43,087 nt of DNA from Deltaproteobacteria bacterium (GTDB taxonomy: Bacteria; Desulfobacterota; GWC2-55-46; DRQE01), in assembly GCA_016219105.1 (NCBI GenBank), contig JACRCI010000075.1, positions 1 through 43,087 on the forward strand, written 5' to 3'. Below are positions 16,190 to 23,730 of this stretch, one piece after another. The stretch's first letter is position 1. Every line of letters begins with the position of its first letter. Position numbers and translations under genes: made by a program. Under the pieces are notes generated by a model, which saw only the letters and a program-made list of their open reading frames with translations, made no database searches and was not told the origin of the DNA.

Positions 16190-17176
16190 TCACTCCCCCT
16201 CCTTTCCCGCCTGTCCCGTTATCTGGACGGCGTAATGCCCCTCGGACATCCCCGGGCTTCCCAGAAGTTTGGGCACGCCCTCCACGTTGACCGTCAGCGG
16301 ATCGGATACCTTCCTGTCCAGCCTGATGATATCCCCCGCGTTCAGATTCAAAAAATCCTCGATCGTCACCCTTGCCCTCCCCATTTCGCACGACACAAGG
16401 AGGGGCGCCTTCCTTATCTCCTCCTCGAACCTCGAAAGCCATCTCCTGTCGACCTCGGTCCTGTCGCTCTGATAGCCGGCGTATAGTTTTTCCTTTATGG
16501 GTTCAACGGTGGAGTACGGGATGCATACGTGCATGCTGCTGGTGGCCGTCTCAATCTCTACCCTGAACGTGGAAACTATTACTATCTCTGTCGGCACGAC
16601 CACGTTGGCGAACTGGGGGTTTATCTCGGAGCGGCTGTATACGAAATCCACAGGGGAGACCGGGTGCCACGAGGACTTCATGTCCGAGAACACGATATCG
16701 GCGATCCTCCGTATGACCTTCTGTTCCAGGGCCGTGAACTCCCGGCCCTCAACCTTTGTGTGGTATTTCCCGCCGCCCCCGAAATAGTTGTCAACCATGA
16801 GGAAGATGAGGTTCGCGTCAAGGACAAGCACGCTTGAACCTCGAAGCGGCGGCAGCTGGAATATGTTAAGGCTTGCCGGGAATGGCGTATTCTTCATGAA
16901 CTCGCCGTACTTCATCATCTTGATCCCCTCGACGCTGACGTCCACGACCTTCCTTACGAAATTAAAGAGCGAGATCCTGATCGACCTGCAAAACCGCTCA
17001 TTGATGATCTCCATGGCGGGCATCCTGCCCCTTACGACCCTCTCCTGGCTGGCGAGGTCAAACTGCCTGACCCCTGAGGCCTCCGTGGATTTGTCGCTCT
17101 CGGTCTCTATGCCGCCGGTCGCCACCCCCCTCATCAAGGCGTCAATTTCCTCCTGACTCAAAACCCTCTCGGCCAT
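16190..17176 (-). CDS. fliM: Flagellar motor switch protein FliM
   Basis: 328 residues. The N-terminal LSQEEIDALM is the CheY-P-binding peptide. The middle CheC-like domain has FPASLNIFQLPPLRGSSVLVLDANLIFLMVDNYFGG with the GGxG block FGGGGKYH. The C-terminal SpoA domain contains CEMGRARVTIEDFLNLNAGDIIRLDRKVSDPL. FliM passes CheY signals to FliG to set rotation direction. It sits between a small repeat-rich reading frame (4 bp away) and fliN. An intact CheY-binding peptide implies a chemotaxis system elsewhere in the genome, since cheA and receptors are not in this window. Confidence 0.96.
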   Translation of the reverse strand: MAERVLSQEEIDALMRGVATGGIETESDKSTEASGVRQFDLASQERVVRGRMPAMEIINERFCRSIRISLFNFVRKVVDVSVEGIKMMKYGEFMKNTPFPASLNIFQLPPLRGSSVLVLDANLIFLMVDNYFGGGGKYHTKVEGREFTALEQKVIRRIADIVFSDMKSSWHPVSPVDFVYSRSEINPQFANVVVPTEIVIVSTFRVEIETATSSMHVCIPYSTVEPIKEKLYAGYQSDRTEVDRRWLSRFEEEIRKAPLLVSCEMGRARVTIEDFLNLNAGDIIRLDRKVSDPLTVNVEGVPKLLGSPGMSEGHYAVQITGQAGKEGE

Positions 17177-17180
17177 CTCT

Positions 17181-17369
17181 CTAAACCCCTTTCGCGCCGT
17201 CCTCTACGGCCAACCAGCCGTCCTCGACGGCTGACGAAAACCGCATCTCCCGCGCCCTGTCCTCAGAGTCCGGGGGCATGGACCCCTCGACCCTTTCACC
17301 GGCAAGGCCGGCTGGATGGAGGGAGACGACCTTAAGGTTTGGGTGCATATTGAGAGCGTTAAAGCACAT
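17181..17369 (-). CDS. Small repeat-rich protein between fliL and fliM
   Basis: 62 residues, no family recognised. The ATG has GAGG 5 nt upstream. The frame fits exactly between fliL (27 bp before) and fliM (4 bp after), so the spacing fits a translated gene. At least two stretches are hairpin-repeat translations: PAGLAGE near 19-25 and SAVEDGWLAVEDG near 45-57. The rest has no membrane helix or motif. It could be a real small protein invaded by repeats, or a frame kept open only because the 21-bp units carry no stop in it. Confidence 0.4.
   Translation of the reverse strand: MCFNALNMHPNLKVVSLHPAGLAGERVEGSMPPDSEDRAREMRFSSAVEDGWLAVEDGAKGV
17196..17231. repeat. Hairpin repeat pair before fliM
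   Basis: GCCGTC-CTC-TACGGC (17196-17210, one mismatch at the loop) and GCCGTC-CTC-GACGGC (17217-17231), 21 bp apart with linker CAACCA. Confidence 0.85.
17298..17315. repeat. Solo hairpin repeat unit, fliL-fliM interval
   Basis: ACCGGC-AAG-GCCGGC followed by TGG; 5 of 6 stem pairs. Confidence 0.65.
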
Positions 17370-17396
17370 AATGACCTCGCCTGCGGGTTATCCGGC

Positions 17397-17969
17397 CTAC
17401 TGGATCACGAACTCCGTGAAATACACGGCCTTTACCTTCCCCTTCGCCAATATCTGGCTGACCCTCGCGGCAATCTCATCGCGCAGCTGATACTTGCCCT
17501 GGACAGTACCGACGTCCGAATAGCCCTTGCTGCTTAAAAGGATGATGATCGAGTCCCTTATCTGGGACGTCTTCGCCTTCGCCTCATCCTGCGCCGGGCC
17601 GTCTATCTCGAGGTCTATCGAAACCCTGAGATACCTCGTGCCGGTTGCGTCCTGCAGGTTGACGACAAATGGGTCCATGGTAAGGGCCGCGGACGGCGCC
17701 TCCTTCTCCCCCTTTTTGTGATCCACTTTCTCTTCCTTCTTGCCTTCGGCCTCCGTGCCGTGTTTGGACTCCTTGGCCGCGGCCGTCTCTTCGGCAACGG
17801 TCTCTTCGACGGCCTTGCCCGCCGACATCTTTTTCCATACAAAAAAACCGCCGCCTAAAACAGTTAGGGCCGCGGCCCCTATGATTATGAGCTTCAGTTT
17901 GCCCTTCGGCGGTTTTGCCTGAGGGGTCGTAGCATCATCCTTTTTCTTTTTTGCCTCTTCTTCAGCCAT
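17397..17969 (-). CDS. fliL: Flagellar basal body protein FliL
   Basis: 190 residues. A lysine-rich cytoplasmic N-terminus is followed by one membrane helix (LIIIGAAALTVLGGGFFVW, about 27-45), a charged Ala/Glu/Lys linker (50-92) and the conserved FliL periplasmic domain (MDPFVVNLQDATGTRYLRVSIDLEID ... RDEIAARVSQILAKGKVKAVYFTEFVIQ). FliL surrounds the stator and supports torque. It is the first gene of the second flagellar operon: a sigma-54 promoter lies 48 bp upstream and a terminator of the previous unit further back. The ATG has AAGGGGG 5 nt upstream. Confidence 0.95.
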   Translation of the reverse strand: MAEEEAKKKKDDATTPQAKPPKGKLKLIIIGAAALTVLGGGFFVWKKMSAGKAVEETVAEETAAAKESKHGTEAEGKKEEKVDHKKGEKEAPSAALTMDPFVVNLQDATGTRYLRVSIDLEIDGPAQDEAKAKTSQIRDSIIILLSSKGYSDVGTVQGKYQLRDEIAARVSQILAKGKVKAVYFTEFVIQ

Positions 17970-18016
17970 ATAACCCCCTTTGCCTCCTCATCCGGAAAAA
18001 CAATAAATAGGTTATA

Positions 18017-18034
18017 CTGCAACAGCTGTGCCAA
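18017..18034 (-). promoter_or_regulatory. Sigma-54 promoter of the fliL operon
   Basis: On the minus strand the sequence reads TTGGCAC-AGCTG-TTGCA, with the invariant GG (-24) and GC (-12) separated by exactly 10 nt. The transcript would start near 18007, about 38 nt before the fliL ATG. The five-copy hairpin array begins immediately upstream. Confidence 0.85.
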
Positions 18035-18038
18035 CCGG

Positions 18039-18143
18039 CCGGCAAGGCCGGCTGGTTGACCGGCAAGGCCGGCTGGTTGACCGGCGAGGCCGGCTGGTTG
18101 ACCGGCGAGGCCGGCTGGTTGACCGGCGAGGCCGGCTGGTTGG
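18039..18143. repeat. Tandem array of five 21-bp hairpin units
   Basis: Five head-to-tail copies at 18039, 18060, 18081, 18102 and 18123. Each consists of CCGGC, A or G, AGGCCGGC and TGGTTGA (the last ends TGGTTGG). The first two have AAG loops, the other three GAG. A degenerate sixth unit sits at 18165-18180 (GGCCGGCGAGGCCGATTGG). Long frames across it encode (QPAGLAG)n and are by-products of the 21-bp period. Confidence 0.95.
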
Positions 18144-18185
18144 AAAAGGCCGCGGATGGGAGTTGGCCGGCGAGGCCGATTGGTG

Positions 18186-18430
18186 AAACAGCCTGAATCC
18201 CCGGCCTTTACATGCCCGGGGGAATGAACCTCCCCAAAGCCAAGGCTTTGGGGTGTAATGAAACATCGTTCCAAACAACCCGAAGCAAGCTTCGAGGAAT
18301 CAAACCAGCATCGCGGGCTTGAAAAGTCGTCAAAGCCATGATTTCAAGCGTCATAACTATGACGGTGGCCATAGGGGACGACTGCTTGGCCGTCAAGACC
18401 GGACGGGCATTGGTGCATAAAACCAACGAA
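18186..18430. other. Gene-free stretch with REP-like hairpins
   Basis: No convincing gene. It contains a perfect 10-bp stem with a 2-nt AA loop (18232-18253, CCCCAAAGCC/GGCTTTGGGG) and a 6-bp stem with the same loop (18281-18294, CGAAGC/GCTTCG), each preceded or followed by GGAAT-[GC]-AA-ACC-like flanks. This resembles REP-type palindromes mobilised by TnpA-REP (RAYT) enzymes; no such enzyme is encoded here. A weak 72-codon minus-strand frame (18208-18426) matches nothing I know. Confidence 0.45.
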
Positions 18431-18472
18431 TAAAAAAAACAAAGGCCGGGGACGCTGTGATGGCCCCCGGCC
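18431..18472 (-). terminator. Rho-independent terminator after flgE
   Basis: On the minus strand, GGCCGGGG (18472-18465) pairs with CCCCGGCC (18451-18444) around a 13-nt loop, followed by TTTGTTTTTTTTA. It begins 30 bp after the flgE stop and ends the flgB-flgE unit. Confidence 0.9.
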
Positions 18473-18502
18473 CGTCTGCTCCAACCTGCTGGTGTAACGC
18501 TT

Positions 18503-20149
18503 TTACCTCTTGATGTTCACCAACTCGTTCAATATCTCGTCGGTTGTCGTTATCACCTTCGAGTTTGCCTGAAAACCCCTCTGCGCGGATATCATTTTTA
18601 CGAACTCCTCGGCTATATCCACGGTTGAAAGCTCAAGGGCGTTGGAATGGATGCCGCCCCTGCCCGATGAGTTCGGCGCTCCCACAAGCGGCTGACCGGA
18701 GCCGGTGGACTCGGCATAGAGGTTCTTGCCCATAAGCGCCAGGGCGGTGGAGTTGGGAAAATCCGCGAGCACCACCTCCCCGAGCGTCCTCGTCCTTCCG
18801 TTGGAGAATATGCCGGTGAGCACCCCGTCCGTGTCCGCCGATACCCCCTGCAGGCTTCCCGAGGCGTAACCGTCCTGCTGCTGGTTATACACGGCGAAAC
18901 CCTGCCCGTACTGGGTAACGCCGTCAATGCCCGTGCCGCCTGAAACGATGCTCGTGCCGAAGCCGAAGCCTATTATCTGGTCCTGGGTCGCGCCGCCGGA
19001 GAAATCGAACCCGCCGGTCGGATAGGTCGTCGAGGTCGTCGAATCCAGCGCGCCGTTGGTATTGAACGTAAGGGTGCCCTGCGCCTGCGTCTGAGCGGTG
19101 GAACTTGAAGAGTCTGCCGCATCCACCACCGCGAACCACTCCCACGCGTTGCCGGAGGCCGCGGCCGTATCCTTCCTGAAATATACGTTTATCTGGTGGC
19201 TGTTGCCGAGCGAATCGTAGACCGTGACGGCCGTTGAAAAATTCGCCGTGGCGCTCGGAAAGGCGACGTCGAAGGCGCCCGCGGCCGCGTCGCTTATCAC
19301 GCTCGAACCGACCGCTACGGCGTCGTCGGCCGTAAAGCCCAGGACGGCCTCGGCCGTCGTGCCGGGGTCCGTCGCCCACTTCACGTTAAGCGGATTTACG
19401 TTGCCGTTGTCGTTGGTGATATTGAACTTGCCGGTCGCGCCGTCGTAGGTGACGGTATAGGTGTCCGTGCTGCCGTTTGTCGCCTCCAGGGCCGTCTCCA
19501 GCGCCGCGGCCACCTGCGCGCCGGTATACGGGGTGTTGGCCCTCAGCCCGCCGTCCGCTATGAGCTGAAGCGTTATGTCCGGGCCTCCGGCATTGAATAC
19601 TATGTCGTCGGCGGCGTTCGTGAACACAAATCCCTTTATCTCGGCGTCCGACTGGAGGTTCGCGGTGAAATCAACCTGGGCCGTCGAATTGGGCGGTATC
19701 GCGGCCGAGGAGAGCTGCAAATCCCCTACCGTGCTCGTCAGCGCGCCCATGGAATCGGCCTGGTATCCCCGGAGGACGTAGCCCTCGGGGTTCGTGATGT
19801 AGCCGTCCTTATTCACGTTGAACTGTCCGGCCCTCGAGTAATAATTCGCGCCGGTCGAGTCTCTGAGGACGAAAAACCCGTCGCCGTCAACGGCCATGTC
19901 CAGACCGTTGCCCGTTGTCTCGAACGCGCCCTGGGTAAAAAGGGGAGTGATGCTGCTGAGCGTTACGCCGAGGCCGACCTGCGCCGAGCCGGAAACCCCG
20001 TTCAGCGTCTGGCTCAGGATGTCGGAAAACGACGCCCTGCTCGCCTTGAAGCCCACGGTGTTCATATTCGCGATATTATTGCCTATGACGCTTAAGGCGG
20101 TCATATTGGCGTTCATACCGCTTACGCCCGTAAATAACGATGTCAACAT
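18503..20149 (-). CDS. flgE: Flagellar hook protein FlgE
   Basis: 548 residues from ATG 20149, with GGAGG 6 nt upstream; the frame extends upstream into flgD but without FlgE sequence. The N-terminus (MLTSLFTGVSGMNANMTALSVIGNNIANMNTVGFKASR) is the classic rod/hook D0 helix with the ANMNTVGFK motif, and the C-terminus (SNALELSTVDIAEEFVKMISAQRGFQANSKVITTTDEILNELVNIKR) is its partner helix. The Thr/Ala/Gly-rich middle forms the outer hook domains and is longer than in E. coli (about 400 residues). It polymerises into the hook under the FlgD cap. Last gene before the terminator. Confidence 0.95.
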   Translation of the reverse strand: MLTSLFTGVSGMNANMTALSVIGNNIANMNTVGFKASRASFSDILSQTLNGVSGSAQVGLGVTLSSITPLFTQGAFETTGNGLDMAVDGDGFFVLRDSTGANYYSRAGQFNVNKDGYITNPEGYVLRGYQADSMGALTSTVGDLQLSSAAIPPNSTAQVDFTANLQSDAEIKGFVFTNAADDIVFNAGGPDITLQLIADGGLRANTPYTGAQVAAALETALEATNGSTDTYTVTYDGATGKFNITNDNGNVNPLNVKWATDPGTTAEAVLGFTADDAVAVGSSVISDAAAGAFDVAFPSATANFSTAVTVYDSLGNSHQINVYFRKDTAAASGNAWEWFAVVDAADSSSSTAQTQAQGTLTFNTNGALDSTTSTTYPTGGFDFSGGATQDQIIGFGFGTSIVSGGTGIDGVTQYGQGFAVYNQQQDGYASGSLQGVSADTDGVLTGIFSNGRTRTLGEVVLADFPNSTALALMGKNLYAESTGSGQPLVGAPNSSGRGGIHSNALELSTVDIAEEFVKMISAQRGFQANSKVITTTDEILNELVNIKR

Positions 20150-20169
20150 TGAGTGCCTCCTTTCGGTTC

Positions 20170-20217
20170 GCCCGCTTGCGGGCCTGTGATAAAGCCGTTT
20201 ATACCGGCCCTGCCGGT
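20170..20217. repeat. Two hairpins in the flgD-flgE junction
   Basis: GCCCGC-TT-GCGGGC (20170-20183) lies in the flgE leader about 20 nt before its ribosome site, and ACCGGC-CCT-GCCGGT (20203-20217) overlaps the flgD stop. The second has the 6-3-6 shape of the dispersed repeat but lacks its linker. They could affect flgE expression or mRNA stability. Confidence 0.5.
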
Positions 20218-20897
20218 CACCTGTTCCAAACCTCCACCACGTCGGACATCCTGACCTTTTCCGTTCCCACGATGAGATATGGGACGCCCTCCTCATACAC
20301 AACGCCGCTTGCCAACCCGGCCATGACCGTGCCCGCTGGCACGCCCTGTCCGTCCCCGGAGGCGGCTGAAACCTTGAACGTATACTGCCCGGGTGGAAGG
20401 GAATTCCCGTTCGAGTCCTTGCCATCCCACAGGGCCGAGTTGTAGCCCGCGGCTTTTGCGCCCTCCTCCATGGTCCTTACCGCGTTACCGCCCCCGTTAT
20501 AGACCGTGACCGTAACCTTGGCCGCGCCGGACGCGAGGTGATAACCCATTGACGCGGGCGCTAAACCGTTGAGGTTTACGCTGTTCCCGTATGCCCTTAT
20601 CTCTTTTCCGATAAGCCATGTGGCGTAGTAGTTGCTCATGGACGCCATGTCCGCGGCGAACGTCTTGAGATTCGTACCCATGTTGGTTATCCCCTCGAGT
20701 GTGCTGAACTGCGCGAGCTGCGCGATAAATTCCGCGTTGTCCAGCGGCTCGAGCGGGTTCTGGTTCTTAAGCTGGGTCACAAGGAGCTTCAGGAAGTCCT
20801 CCTTGCCGAGAGACTTCGCCGTTGGATTGGCGGACGGCCCGCCAGCGCCGGCCGGCACTCCGGCCCTGCCCACGGTCTGAGTCACCATATCGCCCAT
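20217..20897 (-). CDS. flgD: Hook cap / hook assembly scaffold FlgD
   Basis: 226 residues. The N-terminal export/assembly segment has the FlgD signature LGKEDFLKLLVTQLKNQNPLEPLDNAEFIAQLAQFSTLEGI. The C-terminal part holds the FlgD Ig-like/FN3 region (VTVTVYNGGGNAVRTM ... SALWDGKDSNGNSLPPGQYTFKVSA). I chose ATG 20897 because the GGGAGG site lies 8 nt upstream; the GTG at 20906 and ATG at 20903 are too close to it. FlgD caps the growing hook and is then replaced. Confidence 0.94.
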   Translation of the reverse strand: MGDMVTQTVGRAGVPAGAGGPSANPTAKSLGKEDFLKLLVTQLKNQNPLEPLDNAEFIAQLAQFSTLEGITNMGTNLKTFAADMASMSNYYATWLIGKEIRAYGNSVNLNGLAPASMGYHLASGAAKVTVTVYNGGGNAVRTMEEGAKAAGYNSALWDGKDSNGNSLPPGQYTFKVSAASGDGQGVPAGTVMAGLASGVVYEEGVPYLIVGTEKVRMSDVVEVWNR

Positions 20898-20918
20898 ACC
20901 CATCACCTCCCTTCAGGT

Positions 20919-21353
20919 TTAAAACCTTCCGATGTCTTTGCCATACGCCCCGCGCCGCGAAAACGGACAGGATGAAACGTTCGTCAGCATGCGGTCTATC
21001 CGGCCTAACAGTTCCACCCTGCTGAAAGGCTTGACCATGTATTCGCACCTGTTTTCTCTGAAAAACGAGGCGGCTTCATTCGTAAGGTCGCCGGTTAAAA
21101 ACAGAACCTTTCGCCTCAACCATGGCCTCTCCCGGCTGATCATCAGGTAAAGGCTCAATCCGTCCATCCGGGGCATATGAACATCCGAGATTATAAGGTC
21201 GTAGCTGAAGGCGCTGAGCCTCTCAAGCGCCTCTTTGCCGTTACCGGCCCCGTCAACCGCGTAGTTCTCATGCAGCAGTATCTCGGTAACGAGGACCTTG
21301 AAGATGGATTCGTCGTCAACAACGAGGAGTCTTTTTTCAGCCGTGCCTTCCAT
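20919..21353 (-). CDS. CheY-like receiver protein in the hook gene cluster
   Basis: 144 residues, one receiver domain: LLVVDDESIFKVLV (acidic pocket), ISDVHMPRMDGLSLY (phospho-acceptor D), FLTGD and VKPFSRVELLGRID (conserved K). No output domain; the C-terminal 20 residues are basic. It starts 14 bp after the fliK stop with AGGGG 5 nt upstream, and flgD follows 21 bp on. The place between fliK and flgD is unusual for a CheY; it may feed kinase signals to the switch or the hook-length/export apparatus. Both are inference. Confidence 0.88.
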   Translation of the reverse strand: MEGTAEKRLLVVDDESIFKVLVTEILLHENYAVDGAGNGKEALERLSAFSYDLIISDVHMPRMDGLSLYLMISRERPWLRRKVLFLTGDLTNEAASFFRENRCEYMVKPFSRVELLGRIDRMLTNVSSCPFSRRGAYGKDIGRF

Positions 21354-21367
21354 CCGCGCCCCTGTCC

Positions 21368-22663
21368 CTAAACGAATATGTCCACGATACTGTCCGAGCC
21401 TTCCGCGGAAGACCACCACCCGCCGGGGGAAGCGACCTCATCCACCGCGGCGTTGCCGTTGCTTTTTCCGGACGGCGCGTCAAACCCCTCCCTGTAGCCG
21501 GAGGATCTGTCGCCGAGAAAAACGGTTAGTCCATCCACCGTAAGCCCCTGTTGCATGAGCGCGTGCTTGAGTCCCTGGAGATTGGCCTCAATTACCTGTT
21601 TTACGACCGGATGCTCGGTGGCTATCTCGGCCCTGACCATATTGTCCTTCACTATGATGTCTATCTTGAGGTGCCCGAGCGAGGGCGGGTCGAGACTTAT
21701 GGTAGCCTTGCCCAGACCGTCCTTTAAAAACACCCCGTTGAGATGACCCCTTACCTGCTCTACGAGATAATCGGCGAAGACATTGCCTCCGGCAATACCG
21801 GACGTGCCGGCAACGAACGCGGTTCCACCCGTTGGCTGGCTATTGGCTCCGCCTTGAAGAGAAGCGGCGAAGAGCGGCTTGCCCTGCGAAGGGTCGGTGT
21901 CCATCGTCTTGAAATCGCGGATTTCCCCGCCCAATGACAGGTTGTCGCCCGCGAGGGACTTGCGGCCGGACCCGCCGTCCACGACGGCTGAGTTCCCCTG
22001 CGTGTCTCCCGCGGATAATGCCTTGGAGACCGCCTCCATGAGCCCGTCCGCCGAACCTTCCGGCAAACCGACTGAGGGAAAACTATCCGGCACCTCGCCG
22101 TCCTGGCCGTTGGGGACGGAGTGCCGGCCGGTCTTTAGTCGCGTTCCGGATTCCTCCGTTGGTTCGGATGCCCCGTGCCCGGAAATCCCGGATAAAAGAC
22201 CCTGTAACGTAATCCCTTCCTCTGCCCCCGATGGCATTACCTGAAACGAAGGAGTTTGGACCCAGGTTTCTGAAGGCAGGGCCGGCCCGCCAGACGACTT
22301 CGACGGGTTTATAACGCCTTCCATATCCCCAGACTGCCCTGAGAACAAGGAGGATGATTGGGGTAAGGACACAACCCCGGATTTTACGGAAACCTCCCCT
22401 GAAACCTCTCCGGACGCGCCGTCGAGGCCGGCTGGTTGGCCGTCGAGGCCAAGAACGGACGGCGGAGACATCAATAGCGCAAGCAGGTCATTATTCATGC
22501 GCGCCCTGAGTTCTTTGCCGAAATCATCCTCATCGTCCCGCGCTCCATCGGGCCGCATTTCATCGCCGTCGGCGCCGGAAGCAAGGGGTCTTAAATGGTC
22601 CACGCCGTTTGTGATGCTGTCTTCGGCCGTAAAGGCCGCTGAAACCGCTTCCATCCCGTTCAT
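21368..22663 (-). CDS. fliK: Hook-length control protein FliK
   Basis: 431 residues. The long N-terminal two-thirds is Ser/Gly-rich and low complexity, as in FliK rulers. The C-terminal Flg_hook domain is clear: GLGKATISLDPPSLGHLKIDIIVKDNMVRAEIATEHPVVKQVIEANLQGLKHALMQQGL. It measures hook length and flips FlhB specificity. Two hairpin repeat sites fall in the disordered part (encoding LGLDGQPAGLDG and SAVVDG). The ATG has GGAG 8 nt upstream. The gene follows motE by 30 bp. Confidence 0.92.
   Translation of the reverse strand: MNGMEAVSAAFTAEDSITNGVDHLRPLASGADGDEMRPDGARDDEDDFGKELRARMNNDLLALLMSPPSVLGLDGQPAGLDGASGEVSGEVSVKSGVVSLPQSSSLFSGQSGDMEGVINPSKSSGGPALPSETWVQTPSFQVMPSGAEEGITLQGLLSGISGHGASEPTEESGTRLKTGRHSVPNGQDGEVPDSFPSVGLPEGSADGLMEAVSKALSAGDTQGNSAVVDGGSGRKSLAGDNLSLGGEIRDFKTMDTDPSQGKPLFAASLQGGANSQPTGGTAFVAGTSGIAGGNVFADYLVEQVRGHLNGVFLKDGLGKATISLDPPSLGHLKIDIIVKDNMVRAEIATEHPVVKQVIEANLQGLKHALMQQGLTVDGLTVFLGDRSSGYREGFDAPSGKSNGNAAVDEVASPGGWWSSAEGSDSIVDIFV
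21974..21988. repeat. Solo hairpin repeat unit in fliK
   Basis: GCCGTC-CAC-GACGGC followed by TGAG; perfect 6-bp stem, in frame in FliK (SAVVDG). Confidence 0.6.
22418..22450. repeat. Degenerate hairpin repeat pair in fliK
   Basis: GCCGTC-GAG-GCCGGC, linker TGGTTG, then GCCGTCGAGGCC. The linker and 21-bp period are kept, while the stems are partly unpaired. Encodes GLDGQPAGLDG. Confidence 0.75.
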
Positions 22664-22693
22664 AATGGTCTCCGTCCGGTCTTGAACCCCATG

Positions 22694-23236
22694 CTATGAC
22701 CCCTTTTCAGGCACGATGGGCGTGCGACCCTGTTCATGCATCATCCCTTTTGACATCTCCCTGGTCATGTGGGCGGCCTTTTGAGGCTCAACGAACGCGA
22801 GTATCCTGCCGGCGGTCTTGTTTTTCATGGACAGGAGCAGCTTTACCGCGAGTTCCATGTCCATTTTTTCCATCCTCGCGGCCGCCTCTTCCGCCGCCAT
22901 GGTCTCATACACCTTCGCGAGGTTTTCCATGCCCTTCTTCCCCTCTTCCTTCATAGCCGTCAACACCTTCTCCACCTTCTCCCTTTCCATGGAGAGTTCG
23001 GCTATCCTCCCCTCGACTTCCGCCTTAACCGCCTTAAGCCCCTCCTCCTCAATGCGCAGCCTCTCCTCCCGTTCGTCAAGCTCCATGGCTCTTTTTTTAA
23101 CGGCCTCCACCATCTCCGCGGCGTTGCCGCCAACCGGGGCCTGGCGGTCCTGCGCATTTTCCGAGGAATAAGAAATCCCAACGGCAAGGAATATGGAAAT
23201 CAGCACGAGAAGATGCAAAAAACCTTTTTTACGCAT
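22694..23236 (-). CDS. MotE-like flagellar protein (MgtE-N-like, coiled coil)
   Basis: 180 residues. The N-terminus is a signal peptide or anchor (LLVLISIFLAVGISYS). A long charged coiled coil (about 45-110) leads to the C-terminal block MEKMDMELAVKLLLSMKNKTAGRILAFVEPQKAAHMTREM, the MgtE intracellular-N / FliG-like fold seen in MotE (YlxF) proteins. These are typically encoded between fliJ and fliK, as here, and act in the periplasm with the stator and FliL. It lies 36 bp after fliJ with AAGGGGG upstream. Assignment rests on motif and position. Confidence 0.8.
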   Translation of the reverse strand: MRKKGFLHLLVLISIFLAVGISYSSENAQDRQAPVGGNAAEMVEAVKKRAMELDEREERLRIEEEGLKAVKAEVEGRIAELSMEREKVEKVLTAMKEEGKKGMENLAKVYETMAAEEAAARMEKMDMELAVKLLLSMKNKTAGRILAFVEPQKAAHMTREMSKGMMHEQGRTPIVPEKGS

Positions 23237-23272
23237 GGTCGCCCCCTTTTAAATAAAATATCACCGCCGCTC

Positions 23273-23719
23273 CTACTCTTCAAAAACGCCTTTCCTGGAG
23301 TTGTTCGAATTATACTCGTCCAGGGAGGCCTGTTCATTCCTCGTCTCGGCCTCCATGTACCGTTTGAGTCCCTTCCCCTTCAGCACGTCCAGCGTCTTTT
23401 TGTTCTTTTTCGCCTCGAGGAGTTCTTCTTTTTTCCCCTCGGCCTTCTTTTCAAAAAGCTCAACCACCCTTTTGCCTTCCTCTATGTCGTCCTTGAGCCG
23501 CGCCATGTAATCCCTGTAAAGGCCCAGCTCGCCGGCGGTCAATTCCCCCTTTTCGAGGAGTTCGTCTATCTCGCCTTTATATAAATCAACGATGGCCTCC
23601 AGCCTCTCCTCCTCTTTTTTAAGCTCGCCTCTTATGGCGGAGAATTCCTTCTTGAGGAGCTCCTCCATCTTCTCCCTGAAATTCAAAACGCTTTCCAGTT
23701 TGAACCTGTACGTCTTCAT
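23273..23719 (-). CDS. fliJ: Flagellar export chaperone FliJ
   Basis: 148 residues, almost entirely alpha-helical and charged, with the FliJ start MKTYRFKLESVLNFREKMEE and a long antiparallel coiled coil. FliJ is the central stalk of the FliI hexamer and recycles export chaperones. I chose ATG 23719 (GGGAGG 3 nt upstream, typical N-terminus); a GTG at 23734 overlaps the fliI stop as GTGA and is the alternative. Confidence 0.88.
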   Translation of the reverse strand: MKTYRFKLESVLNFREKMEELLKKEFSAIRGELKKEEERLEAIVDLYKGEIDELLEKGELTAGELGLYRDYMARLKDDIEEGKRVVELFEKKAEGKKEELLEAKKNKKTLDVLKGKGLKRYMEAETRNEQASLDEYNSNNSRKGVFEE

Positions 23720-23730
23720 ACGCCTCCCAG

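Noticed and set aside
18039-18143. Tandem array as a CRISPR
   Set aside because: Units are directly abutting 21-bp copies with no unique spacers, and no cas genes are present.
17894-18278. Long minus-strand frames across the tandem array (PAGLAGQ repeats)
   Set aside because: The period of 21 bp has no stop in these frames, so they stay open by construction; they overlap the fliL start and its promoter and resemble no protein.
18208-18426. Remnant of an IS200/IS605 transposase gene
   Set aside because: The 72-codon frame has no transposase motif; only hairpins reminiscent of REP sequences remain.
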